This document shows positions 53,801 through 64,000 of a stretch of 64,000 nt of DNA, piece by piece. A program made the position numbers and the translations under genes. Source of the stretch: Perca fluviatilis (lineage: Eukaryota; Chordata; Actinopteri; Perciformes; Percidae); assembly GCF_010015445.1 (NCBI RefSeq), contig NC_053116.1, positions 3,981,568 to 4,045,567 of the forward strand, written 5' to 3'. The notes below the pieces were generated by a model. It saw only the letters and a list, made by a program, of their open reading frames with translations. It had not been told where the DNA came from and did not search any database. The first letter of the stretch is position 1, and each line of letters starts with the position of its first letter.

Positions 53801-56800
53801 ATGGCGGGTGATGGCTTGATGGCAACAAAATGGCTCCATAGAAGCTACGCTTTTTTGGACGCTCGCTTACCCCCCTGCATGGAAAGCCTGTCACATATTC
53901 GCCGTGCTACCGCTTCGATGGAGACAACACTTTCCGCCTTAATCACCAGAATGGAGGAGGTCGTGAAGCAGGTGGAATATCTGGAAACGGCCGAGAGAAA
54001 ATGGCAAGCTAATCTACCAGCTGGAAAGAAAGCGGGAGAGCTGCTATGGTAGATAATAGAAGACATGGAGTCATGTTCGAGACGCAATAGTGTTCGTTTT
54101 GTGGGCGTTCCCGTGGGAAAAGAAGAAGAAGAAGGAGATGCAGTAACGTTTTTAGAGGAGCTGTTTCTGGATTTGCTGGAGATAGGAGAACGCGAGATTG
54201 AACATGCACACGTCCATACTGGTGAAGGTTTTTAAGCGCCTTGGACAGCGATATGGTGCTGCGTGAGGCGAGAAACAACGGCAAGCTGACCTGGAGAAAT
54301 AATAACCTAATGCTTTTTCTGGACTACTCCAGAGCTACACAGATGAAGCGTAAGAAAATCAAGGAGTGTAGGGGGAAAAAACTGCATGAGCGAGAAGTGA
54401 GATTCAGAGTGCTGTAGCCCGCTAAGCTGAAGATCAATACAATTTTTTTTTATTTGGCTAGTTATTTGTTAGTCTGTTTTTATTTTTGCTTGTCTCCGGG
54501 GGGGGGGGGGGGGTTACTTTGCTGTGTTTGTTTTTTGTTTGTAAAACAGAAAAGCTATAAATAAAAACTAGTTTTATATAGGGCTGCACGATTTTTGCCA
54601 AAATGATAATCCCAATTATTTTGATCAATATCGAGACGATTATTTACCATGATTATTCATTGATTTTAAGGAAAAGAATATTTGTATTGCACATATGAAT
54701 GAACAGAGCACTGCTTTCACTTCCATGTTGTGCCACCTTCCTGCTAATGTACACACCTTTGCATAAAAATAAGAAGGGCTGGAATATTCAGGCGTTAGTT
54801 CATTGGGTAGGTATTTGATTTTAATTTTGCGATTCAGATATCCGCTAGGCTAATTTATGCAGACTAAACACTGAAACACTGCAGCTCTATGCTGCCCATC
54901 TCAGCCGAGAAGGAGGCCGTTGTCTGGCTAAGTCGAGTTCTAACGGAGCCGGGGTCTGTGTTGTTCTACTGTAGCAGCTGGTTTGGTTTCCAGGCTATTA
55001 AAGGAACACGCTCACTTATTGGGACTTTAGCTTATTCACTGTATCACCCAGTGTTCAATAAGTCCATACATACCCTTTCTCATCTCTGTGCGTGTCATCA
55101 CGCTGTCTGAAGCACCCACTGCTAGCCTAGCACAGAACTTGCAGCTACTTGGGCAGAGTGATTATTACTCCAACTCTGAGCAAACTTTAGACAAACTCTC
55201 TGCTCCTCACCACGGGGCTTCTCAGGTGCTTCGAGCAAATCACTCCTTCTCCTTCTCGTCCTTATAGAGAGAATATAGTTCCCAGTTTGTATACGGTTAG
55301 AAGATGGCTGTGTCTCATGTGACCTTGTTATTTGTACACCATGTGACTATAAAAATCACAACATGTAAATAGGAAAATGTTAGCGTTATTTTGTCACTTA
55401 TTGGGAGCAGTAGGCTAGATGGAGCCGGTTACCTCCAGGATCTGGGCTAAGCTAGGCTAGCGGTTGGTGCGTCAGACAGAGTTACGACACACACAGAGAT
55501 GAGAAGGGTATGTATGGACTTATCTAACTCTGGGGGATAAGGTGAATAAGCTATTCACCAAGTCCCAATAAGTCGGCGTGTTCCTTTAACAGTGAACAGC
55601 TGTGCGTAGTGCTGCTGCTGGCGCAGCAATGGGTGGCTGAGTCATGCTGTTGGTCTAGGAAGTGCTTGATTTGCTATGCAGCGGAGCACATATTTTAAAC
55701 ATCAATAGGTCGATCATGTTCAACGAATTGTGGGAAAGCCCAAAATCGGGATTGCATTTATATTCGATGAATTGTGCAGCCCTAGTTTTAAAATTCAATT
55801 CTGTGTCGCTGTAAAAAAGTCTACAAATGTTAAATTTGACCGGAAACTAGAGGATTAAACATAGACTTAAAGTAATGCTGTGGAAAGACTGCAGGCGTTG
55901 CTGACAGGCACGTTGTTTGTTCTGTAGGACGAGTAATGGGAAGAGCTCGGTGATCAATGCCATGCTCTGTGACAAGGTGCTGCCGTCTGGAATAGGACAC
56001 ACCACCAACTGCTTCCTGAGGGTGGAGGGCACCGATGGCAATGAGGCCTTCCTGCTCACGGAAGGCTCCGAGGAGAGGAAGAGCATAAAGGTCAGCAGAA
56101 GTCACTGATCACGCAAATAGTTTTGTCTCCAGAACGCCACACCTCCGATCTCAGCGACTCCAATCTGTAGAAGTGGAACGTTGGTCTTTGCTGTGTGTGT
56201 GAACCCGTCGGTTGCCGATGTTGTGTGTTTTATTTTAAATTTTTTCCCAGACGGTGAACCAGCTGGCCCACGCGCTCCACCAGGATGAGGATCTGGACGC
56301 CGGCAGCTTGGTCTGCGTCATGTGGCCCAAAGCCAAGTGTGCTCTGCTCAGGGATGATCTGGTGTTGGTGGACAGGTCAGACGTTAACACTTTGTAATCA
56401 ACAAATTAATTTCCATCACCTGTTTGCAGAATAAACTTTAAAACGTAGTTATGTTTGACAATTAATTCAGAGTTAAAATCAATAGTAGTAATATTGAGTG
56501 GACATCAAAGTCTTTCCTCATAACATGACTGGAATCCATTGCATTAAAATGTCTTCTAGCACTGAAGTGCAGACCCAGTTGTTCACCTCTTAAGAAATAC
56601 AATGAAGTGAACACATTAGCATACCTAGCATACATTGAGGCACAGACATCTATGTATATTGTCATAGAACAGTCACAGCATGTTATACCAAGGCTACGGT
56701 GGGGACCCTGTATGTAATGGTAGCTATTTAAAGTGGCAAGTGGCCGTAAGTCCGTAAAAAGGGAAATATTTCATTTCCGTTTTGTCTTGCCTAAAAGCCG

Positions 56801-57630
56801 CCGTGCCATGCTCACTTGCCGAGCACTGCAACTAGAATATTGTACTTCTCTGTTTTCCCCTCCAGCCCGGGGATAGATGTTACCACAGAACTGGACAGCT
56901 GGATTGACAAGTTCTGCCTGGATGCTGATGTTTTTGTTCTGGTGGCAAACTCTGAGTCCACACTGATGCAGACGGTGAGACATGAGAGCTGCGTGTGTCT
57001 GCCAGCCAGCTCTAGAACTGAGTGAACTGTTGTATGACCAGATAGTGAACTAATCTGTCAAACTGTTGTAGCAAATGTCAACGCAATGCTAATATGATAA
57101 ATGATGTCTTCCTACAGGAGAAGTCTTTCTTTCACAAGGTCAATGAGCGGCTCTCTAGTCCCAACATTTTCATCCTCAACAACCGCTGGGACGCCTCAGC
57201 CTCCGAACCTGAATACATGGAGGAGGTCAGTCGGCTTCACAAAACCTCTACACTAGGGAACGCACACAGAGATTTAAAACACGCAACCGCGTTTAAAATG
57301 TCGTATGATGTATGCCTGGCTCTTGTGCCGCCATACACCAGTGGTTTGTGTAGCTTCATGCTGCAGGTAGTGAGAGGGATGTCTACATCGAGTATTTGTT
57401 TTGCCCAATCTTGACTCATCATATCGACTATAGGGCAGGCTCGGGGACTACAGCAGGGTCCACGCCGGAGGTGTGATCACCAATGGATTTTTAGGGACAT
57501 AGTCATTTTGTGGGAGTTATCGTGGTGGGCCATCCCCAGACCCAATCGGAGGGGATCGGTCCACTGCTCAACACGCCATCCAGGGTCGCGAGCCGGTCTC
57601 CTGTTGTGTTTGTGTGTATGTATAAACGTA

Positions 57631-57696
<66 letters not shown>

Positions 57697-58071
57697 CGGT
57701 CGAAAGTTTGGGGTCAATTAGAAATTTCCATTCAACTCCATTATAGACAGAATACTAGCTGAGATAACCATAATTGCAAAAGGGTTCTCCAATGTTTTCT
57801 CAGTTAGTCTTTTAAAATGATATCAGATGAGTAAACAGAATGGGCCTTTGGAACATTGGATGAATGGTTGCTGATAATGGGCAATGTAGATATTGCATTA
57901 AAGATCAGCCACTTCTTTCTACAACAGTCGACAACCCTTTTGCAATTATGTAAGCACGTGATGTAATCTGAAAACTGCTGCCCTGATTAAAAAACAAAAC
58001 AATGCAACTGATCTCAGCTGGTATTCTGGCAGTAATGGAAATTTCTAAGTGACTCCAAACTTTTGACTGGT

Positions 58072-58113
<42 letters not shown>

Positions 58114-61100
58114 CATACAGAAAATACATCCATATTATTTAATAATTTCCCCCAGCACACTCAGCAGCTTTACTACAGACCATGTCAAAGTGTTCATTGG
58201 TACCCAGACAGAGCAAAGCCTGCGAAACTGACTAAAGTGTGTGTGGTACAGGTTTAACCTGCTGCTGACGCAGCAGTAGCCTTAGATTAGACAGGTGAAC
58301 AGCTTAGCTGCTATTACCATTCCCCTCACTCCCATCTGGTCTGCAGGAAGTGACCATAAGATCACCTCCTGCTTCACAGGCCTCTGCACTCCCTGACTAA
58401 AATCCTGTATCCTATTTTAAAGCCTTCTCAGTGACCTCCGGTGTTTTCTAGCCATGTTGATACTACAGGTTTTATTTGCCCAGATTTAGAAATATCTGCA
58501 GCTGAGACATGACACCACACCCAGTTTCATTGAAATGTGTTCATTCCCAGGTTTTTGAATGAATAGACAGAAAGCAACACACGGAGTACAACATTTCTAC
58601 ATGTTTCCCACAAACAAAAATGTTTGGCAGCTAGGGTTGGGCCAGTGTTAAGTTTTTCAAACCGGTTTGATATTAAGCCAAACACCGGATAGGTATACAG
58701 AATTTTTTTTATCACTAGTTGTCGCACGTGGCACAGGTTGCTGATGTAGGCTAGTTTTCCATTTGCCAGATCGGTTAAAATGACAAATACTAGTTTGCAT
58801 ATATCAAACCGGTTTAAGCTTGTATACCGGACCGGCAAAGCTGGAAATCGACCCAGCTCTTAACGCTAGCACCTTGGTGGCTCAGTGGTTCCTATTGTTG
58901 TTACAATAATGTTTAATAAAGTGGTGGTGTTGCTGTGTCAGGTCCGCAGGCAGCACATGGACCGCTGCACCAACTTCCTGGTGGATGAGCTGGGTTTGGT
59001 GGACCGAGCCCAGGCCAGTGACCGCATCTTCTTCGTCTCTGCCAAGGAAGTCCTTCAGGCTCGTGTGCAGAAGGCTCAAGGAATGCCTGAAGCAGGTAGG
59101 GATGCCGCTCACTGTGGATTCTGACAGTGTTTGTACGCTCATTTTTTTTGGGGGGGGGGGGGAGTCATGGGAAATAGTTTCATCGATATTTTAATGCGGT
59201 TCAATGAATATCAGTTTTGACTTGTGTAGACAAATGATCACTCAGGTCATTGATGATCACAGGCGTACTAGGCCACAGTAGTATGTCGTCTTGTCTTGAG
59301 TGACATCCGTTCCGCATCACCATCTACATATGGACGATACGTACCGTAGCTTTGAAGGAACACACTGAATGTGGACTGTGTGGACAGTTTTCTACAGTAT
59401 TACATCTTGTTGTCCTGTTTCAGGTGGAGCTCTTGCAGAGGGATTTCAAGCCAGAATGTTTGAGTTTCAGAACTTTGAGAGGCGGTTCGAGGTAAGATGC
59501 TCATACCCGTAAGAACTAGGCAGTACGGTTTTAATGGGTCACGAGTTTCAATACCCGGATACGTTTATAGGCAATGCTTACTTCCATAGTTTTATTGGCT
59601 ATTGATTTTATTTATCACTGTGACTTCCCTAACACTCCAGCATTGATGGAAGGAGGCTAGCAGTTCCCCCCTGCTTCCAGTATTTGTGCTAAGCTAGGCT
59701 AAATACCTTCATGGGCCTTTTTCTGTACTAGACACACAGAGATGACTTGGCTAAGATGGCAAACAAGCACATTCTCCCTAAGTGCTCCACTGTTGACTAG
59801 TATAAATTAAGCCCTACTTTTATTTGATGACACTTTCTGACTGAGTCACTGTTGTACATTATTCATTGTGTAAAGTAACTAATCCAGATACCAAAAGTTA
59901 ATTTGAGATTGGACTGGAGTAGTATCCAGTGAGTCATGCAGCCCATCCTTTGTTCTTGAGTTGATTGGATTGTTGGCCTGTCTGCTGCTGTGTGTAGGAG
60001 TGTATCTCGCAGTCAGCGGTGAAGACCAAATTTGAGCAGCACACCGTGAGGGCCAAACAGATCTCTGAAGCCCTGCGCCGCATCATGGATTCAGTACACA
60101 TTGCTGCACAAGAGCAGAGGTGAGTCCGGTATTAAAAGCAGATGGTACAAGTGTACAGAGTGAGACTGTATGTGAACCAAAGACTGGAAACACAGGTATG
60201 CTGGGCGGATTGTGCCACTTGAAGGATTACCAGGAGAAGGAGATGGAGCAGTCTACCCTCTTAAAATACCACCGAAGAAGCTGCGCTGTGCTTCTACTCA
60301 CGCAAACTGAAAATAGTTCTATTAGCCCACAGTAACTATTTAGTTAAAAATTAAAGCTTAGTGTAATACAGTGTGTTTCATGCATGAAAAGTTTGCATTC
60401 TTAATGGTTTATTTGTTATATTGATTTTATGTGGTTATTTGGTTATAGAGCTGGGCGATGTGGAGAAAATCAAATATCCCCATATTCTTGACCAAATACC
60501 TCCATGTTGATATTTCCACGATATTGTCGGGTTGAGTGTCGGTGCTTTCAAATACAAATGCAAAATATTTTTACAATGAGATTTTAGATAAATAATCATC
60601 AGTAATGGGAATATAATGACTAAGTGGGTAAAGGCACATTATGGAACAGCTAAAAACAGTCTGGAAGTTAAGAAAATGATGTCACTTTACTGTAATGCAG
60701 CCTGTAAAACCAGGAGACATAACCATATTGCCATAAAATCTAAGACGATATCTAGTCTCATATCACAATATCGATATAATTATAAATATATTGCCCAGCC
60801 CTGTTTGGTTATACATTAACACCTAGCAACAATGTAGTTTAATTGTATTTATTTGTGTATAATAATTTAATAAAAGGTTATTTGATATGTTTGCTAACTT
60901 TCTGGTGCTAATGTGTAACGTATTAATGTAATGCTAACTCATAATAATATAAAACAGGCTTATAAATTAAAGTATCAGAAAATATTAGTTATCTTATTAA
61001 ATCAACACTGTTTGTCTGATGCCTTTAAGTCAAATTGAAAATCAATTAAACGGGGGTATCTGCCAAGATACAAAATTTTAAAAAGAACTTCTATTTCAGA

Positions 61101-62981
61101 TTTTATCAGAATCCGCTTAAAGGCCAATTCAGTATAAACACATACAGGGAATGTGACTCAGGTTTTTTGTTGCTCTCAAAGTACATACAAAGTTGTAGAT
61201 TTTACGCAGAAGTATAAATCACACTTTATCGTGTGCGTGTGTAGGGTCTACTGCCTTGAGACAAAAGACGACCGCCAGGACCGATTGGAATTCATAGACA
61301 AGCAGTTGGACTTGTTGACCATGGACTGTAAGGCCAAGATCAAGAAGATCACTGAGGAGGTGGAGAGACAGGTGAACCCAACATGACATCATTACAACCC
61401 AGCTGGGCTTTATTTTCTTCCTGAATCTCCGTGATGGTTTGTGCAGTGATGGACTTGTGGAATCTAATTATTCCCTCCGTTAAAATACAAGTCAAGTCTA
61501 GTAAAAGAAGAAACTTTTCAAGTTGTAAGTGCCGATTATCCTGGTTCAGTTGGTTCTCCCAGAGGGCAAGTTTTCACCCCTTGCTGTCTGCTCATGTTCA
61601 GGTGTCTAATGCCATGTCAGAGGAGATCAGGAAGCTCCATGTGCTGGTGGATGACTTCCACATGGACTTCCACCCATCACCAGTGGTACTCAAGGTCTAC
61701 AAGAATGTGAGTTTAACGCAGATATTCACTTCTTTGTCCTTAATGTGAGCTTCACAGGGCAGGCTGAAATGGAGCCCAAGCCTTCTATCTATACCTTTTT
61801 TGATTTCACGAGTGTGTATACAGCCATACTGTACTTTTTGGAAAGTCTTGTAGACAGATGCCATGTCTGGGTGTCGCATGAGCCAATTGGCCATTAACTG
61901 TAGAGTCCACATGGCATACATTTAGTCATTTTCCTATGTCCGTATGGACCTTTGCGCAGACATCCATGTGTAGCTGGAGGCCAAACCTCTTCTCTGTCCC
62001 TTAGGCCATGTCTGTTCCACACAGTCCATTTAGTATCTTTAGCGGAGCAGAGGAGCGCTTCACCCACGCTTCTCGGACACGACACGCCTGGTGGAATATC
62101 GACCTTTGACTTGAATCGCCGCGATTGCTCGCTGGGGCCATGGCGCCTCCGCAACACAGCGCAGACGCATCCCGTGGAAATGGGGGGGGGTTAGTTAGCA
62201 CTTCTTTACTAGATATGATCAATATGTCTTTAGTAACAGGCTATGTGCCACAGTCCTTTTTAAAGTAGCGGTTATTAAACCCATATCTAACATTCCTGTT
62301 TCTCTAAGCTCTAAGCTGTTTCTCTAAGTGATGGAGTCTCTTTTCATGGGATGTGATGCCCCACCCCCGTCTCTGTTCTCCATATGCCTGCTCTCCAAAA
62401 GTGCACTTAACGTTATTACTTTATTACTTAGCCTTCCCCTTTAAAAACCCAAAACTTTAAAATGGAACAAAAATGTCTGTCTCGCAGTGTTAACAGAAGT
62501 GTAGTGTAAGTTTAGTTGTGCATTTGCGCTGTGAATCGGATCTGCTCCGAAATGAATGTTTTTTTTTTTTTTGTTTTTTTTTCTTCTCTGTCCGTGCTAC
62601 ACCCTTTCCCCAAGTTTGATAAAAAAATCTGGCCAGTAATCTGCTGACAGACAACAAACATACAGACGCGCTTAAAAGGAGGTAGCTTTTCTTACAAAAA
62701 TAAAACACTACTTCCACTTTAAAACAATATGTATTTAGTAGTTTGCTTATTAAATCCTTGTGCTTGCAATGTATTCCCCCCAGTGTCAGTTAGTCTGGCT
62801 CAGTGGTCAGGCATCAGTAGTTTGGGTGTACATGTGAGGAAACCAAACGGCAGCGTGTGTTTTTCCTTTCTGTTCTAGGAGCTCCACCGGCACATAGAGG
62901 AGGGTCTGGGCAAGAACATGTCCGAGAGGTGCTCCACCTCCATCACCAGTTCCCTGCAGGCCACGCACACAGACATGATCG
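50639..62981 (+). CDS. mfn2: mfn2: mitofusin-2, outer mitochondrial membrane fusion GTPase (N-terminal two thirds)
   Basis: Dynamin-related GTPase that tethers and fuses outer mitochondrial membranes. Coding exons: 50639-50816, 52577-52712, 55928-56090, 56251-56375, 56866-56974, 57118-57225, 58942-59095, 59424-59491, 59998-60119, 61245-61371, 61602-61706, 62879-62981. All junctions are GT-AG and in frame, giving 499 residues plus one base; the transmembrane and HR2 part lies beyond the window. Seen: [21 protein letters not shown]1 P-loop GRTSNGKSS (104-112, K110 equals human K109), G2 Thr in GHTTNCF, G3 DSPG (200-203), G4 NRWD (259-262), and the coiled HR1 segment from about residue 350. Calling MFN2 rather than MFN1 rests on the N-terminus and overall match. 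No defects seen. Confidence 0.97.
51814..52084. mobile_element. Foldback element in mfn2 intron 2
   Basis: About 55 bp at the left (TGCTGGCTTCTGCTCTCTGC to GGGGACGTC) is inverted at the right (GACGTCCC to GCAGAAGCCAGCA) with few mismatches, around about 160 bp of AT-rich DNA. No clear target duplication is seen. Probably a MITE of unknown superfamily. Confidence 0.75.
52577..52712 (+). CDS. mfn2: mfn2 coding exon 2
   Basis: Residues 60-104 plus two bases of codon 105, [11 protein letters not shown] to VVFFG, leading into the P-loop. Acceptor CACATTACAG, donor GTATGT. Confidence 0.96.
53780..54420 (+). pseudogene. L1-like retrotransposon ORF1 remnant in mfn2 intron 3
   Basis: The frame from 53780 reads a helical segment ([38 protein letters not shown]), then past a stop at about 54050 [17 protein letters not shown] and [13 protein letters not shown], the pattern of L1 ORF1p (coiled coil followed by the RRNNxRxxGxP-type RNA-binding domain). 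Stops and frame changes follow. No RT part is present. Confidence 0.75.
54579..55784. mobile_element. hAT-type element interrupted by a MITE, mfn2 intron 3
   Basis: Ends TAGGGCTGCACGATTTTTG and GAATTGTGCAGCCCTA. Flanking 8-mers GTTTTATA and GTTTTAAA differ at one base. Without the nested MITE (55001-55586) it is about 620 bp. Confidence 0.85.
55001..55586. mobile_element. Nested TA-flanked MITE, 586 bp, same family as 12757-13431
   Basis: AAGGAACACGCTCACTTATT at the left, with the mirror image ending GGCGTGTTCCTT at the right; TA on both sides (54999-55000 and 55587-55588). Confidence 0.88.
55928..56090 (+). CDS. mfn2: mfn2 coding exon 3 (P-loop, switch I)
   Basis: Residues 105-159, [13 protein letters not shown] and [15 protein letters not shown]. 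Acceptor GTTTGTTCTGTAG, donor GTCAGC. Confidence 0.97.
56251..56375 (+). CDS. mfn2: mfn2 coding exon 4
   Basis: Residues 160-200 plus two bases, [11 protein letters not shown] to LVLVD; ends in the DSPG G3 motif. Acceptor TTTTTTCCCAG, donor GTCAGA. Confidence 0.97.
56866..56974 (+). CDS. mfn2: mfn2 coding exon 5
   Basis: Residues 201-237, [17 protein letters not shown] to ESTLMQT. Acceptor TTTTCCCCTCCAG, donor GTGAGA. Confidence 0.97.
57118..57225 (+). CDS. mfn2: mfn2 coding exon 6 (G4)
   Basis: Residues 238-273, with [19 protein letters not shown]. The NRWD motif takes the NKxD position. Acceptor TCTTCCTACAG, donor GTCAGT. Confidence 0.97.
57634..57694. repeat. (TC)n microsatellite
   Basis: About 30 TC units directly against the left end of the next element. 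Confidence 0.97.
57696..58075. mobile_element. Tc1/mariner-like MITE in mfn2 intron 7
   Basis: Left CCGGTCGAAAGTTTGGGGTC and right GACTCCAAACTTTTGACTGG are inverted copies; GAAATTTCCAT is mirrored inward by ATGGAAATTTC. TA occurs at both edges; the right edge runs into (TA)n, so it is approximate. Confidence 0.8.
58076..58107. repeat. (TA)n microsatellite
   Basis: About 15 TA units after the MITE. Confidence 0.95.
58629..58861. mobile_element. hAT-like repeat with GGTTGGGCC and GACCCAGCTC ends
   Basis: AAACCGGTTTGATAT near the left is mirrored by ATATCAAACCGGTTT near the right, between GGGTTGGGCC and GACCCAGCTCTTA. A target duplication was not found. Confidence 0.55.
58942..59095 (+). CDS. 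mfn2: mfn2 coding exon 7
   Basis: Residues 274-324, [19 protein letters not shown] and FFVSAKEVL. Acceptor GTTGCTGTGTCAG, donor GTAGGG. Confidence 0.97.
59424..59491 (+). CDS. mfn2: mfn2 coding exon 8
   Basis: Residues 325-347, [20 protein letters not shown]; too short for a separate long ORF. Acceptor TTGTCCTGTTTCAG, donor GTAAGA. Confidence 0.96.
59998..60119 (+). CDS. mfn2: mfn2 coding exon 9
   Basis: Residues 348-387, [20 protein letters not shown]; start of HR1. Acceptor GCTGTGTGTAG, donor GTGAGT. Confidence 0.96.
60446..60803. mobile_element. hAT-type MITE (TAGAGCTGGGC family), copy 3, 358 bp
   Basis: Inverted orientation relative to copies 1 and 2. Exact target duplication TTTGGTTA at 60438-60445 and 60804-60811; the right end has CCCTG for the usual CCCTA. 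In mfn2 intron 10. Confidence 0.92.
61245..61371 (+). CDS. mfn2: mfn2 coding exon 10
   Basis: Residues 388-430, [17 protein letters not shown] to ITEEVERQ (HR1). Acceptor GTGCGTGTGTAG, donor GTGAAC. Confidence 0.96.
61602..61706 (+). CDS. mfn2: mfn2 coding exon 11
   Basis: Residues 431-465, [14 protein letters not shown] and [13 protein letters not shown]. Acceptor GCTCATGTTCAG, donor GTGAGT. Confidence 0.96.
62879..62981 (+). CDS. mfn2: mfn2 coding exon 12 (last in window)
   Basis: Residues 466-499 plus one base, [20 protein letters not shown]. Acceptor CCTTTCTGTTCTAG, donor GTAACT. The next exon is outside the window. Confidence 0.95.
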
Positions 62982-63173
62982 GTAACTCACCTCCTGTTTA
63001 CACCGGAGACTACTCCATTCACCTGTCTAACACTGACCACAAACATCCCTCTACACTGCACAGGCTGCACGATACTGCAGACTCTACCTACTGTATCATT
63101 ACATTCACTTGATATCTAAACGTTACCACTCTGCTTTGATCGCTCTCTTTTGTTCGCTGGTGCCGCATCTCCC

Positions 63174-63174
<1 letters not shown>

Positions 63175-63250
<76 letters not shown>
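63175..63250. repeat. (TC)n microsatellite
   Basis: About 38 TC units in the intron after mfn2 coding exon 12. Confidence 0.98.
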
Positions 63251-63253
<3 letters not shown>

Positions 63254-63419
63254 AAAATACATCTGTGTTGCCAAAGCATAAGAACAAACATACATATAAC
63301 CAACAACAAGGAGTAACTACATCTGATACAATAATACAAGTAAACAGGATAATTATGATGTAAATGCAGATAATAAACAAATTCAGTGCATGTCCCTCAA
63401 AGGGCACGTTGAAACAATA

Positions 63420-63422
<3 letters not shown>

Positions 63423-63458
<36 letters not shown>
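63423..63458. repeat. (AT)n microsatellite
   Basis: About 17 AT units. Confidence 0.95.
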
Positions 63459-63462
<4 letters not shown>

Positions 63463-63535
63463 AAAACAATAGACAAATTAAAATGATTAATACAATTTTC
63501 TTTGAATTTTGCTTTGTATTATGGCAGGAGAAGAC

Positions 63536-63940
63536 CTATTTAGCTGCTAGCCATGCTGTGCTTTTATCTTCCCCTAATAGAAAAGGAAGCTTTTTGTCCT
63601 CAGTGTAGGTACTGAAGCCTGGTATATGTTTTTCATATTTGTGGAAATATTTGGTTCTTAAGCCTTCATATTTGGGACATGTACATAGGAAATGTAATTC
63701 TGTTTCAATATCCTGGTGGCAGTGTGTACAGACTCGTTCCTCTCGTGGTCTCCACACTTTGTTAATTGTCGACCTCTTTCAATTTCCAGCTCATGGTCAC
63801 GGACTCTGTATTTTTTTTTTTAATTCGTATTTCTTTTGGATTTTTAGTTTTGAGATATTCGGCCAGTTGGATATCTCTGTTCAGGGATTGGTAACAAAGG
63901 AGTTTTTGTTGTATCTTATTTTCATTTTGCCATTGTTCTG
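63536..63940 (-). pseudogene. Retroelement C-terminal Cys/His domain remnant
   Basis: The minus-strand ORF reads WRPREERVCTHCHQDIETEL then HFLCTCPKYEGLR, a Cys-x2-Cys...His-x3-4-Cys motif typical of the C-terminus of non-LTR reverse transcriptases. Upstream, in another frame, YRVRDHELEIERGR belongs to the same domain, so at least one frameshift has occurred. It lies in an mfn2 intron. Confidence 0.7.
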
Positions 63941-64000
63941 TATACTCGTCTTTTATTGAAGATTGTGTCTGTGGCAGCTCTGAGGCTCAGTGTACCTGTC

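Overview
The window is nuclear DNA from a ray-finned fish, probably a percomorph teleost. It has long genes split by GT-AG introns, dinucleotide microsatellites, and dense copies of teleost transposon families (hAT, piggyBac, Tc1/mariner and Harbinger-like MITEs, tRNA-derived SINEs, non-LTR retrotransposon ends). Family and gene calls come from protein motifs read by eye; no database was searched.

Three protein-coding genes are supported. (1) asxl1, minus strand, coding span 2120-20919: all 11 coding exons can be placed, every junction keeps frame, and the product is 1548 residues. It is an epigenetic scaffold with an N-terminal HARE-HTH, a DEUBAD module and a C-terminal PHD-like finger. (2) A plagl2-like zinc-finger gene, plus strand: leader exon near 23.7 kb, second exon at 31141, CDS 31584-32876. 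It lies head to head with asxl1 and appears to lack the first fingers of the family. (3) mfn2 (mitofusin-2), plus strand: non-coding first exon ending at 49295 and twelve coding exons from 50639 to 62981. The window ends before its transmembrane and second heptad-repeat part, so about 499 residues are visible.

Layout: 1-1.6 kb, no gene seen, possibly the 3' end of a neighbour; 1.6-21 kb, asxl1 with introns full of transposons; 21-31 kb, intergenic DNA and plagl2 intron 1; 31-33.4 kb, plagl2 main exon; 33.4-49 kb, almost continuous repeats including a retrotransposon RT fragment and a B30.2/SPRY gene fragment; 49-64 kb, mfn2. The asxl1-plagl2 pairing matches the human 20q11 neighbourhood, while mfn2 (human 1p36) is a fish-side neighbour. 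The three genes do not form a pathway: two are nuclear regulators and one is a mitochondrial fusion GTPase.

The best-resolved non-genic content is a set of DNA transposons whose terminal inverted repeats and exact 8-bp (hAT), TTAA (piggyBac), TA (Tc1-like) or TAA (Harbinger-like) target duplications can be read directly, several of them nested. I found no new enzymatic or defence system. The more unusual signals are the reduced finger array of the plagl2-like protein, a hAT element with interlocking palindromes and an internal 361-bp tandem duplication, and a long CA repeat beginning at an asxl1 splice donor.
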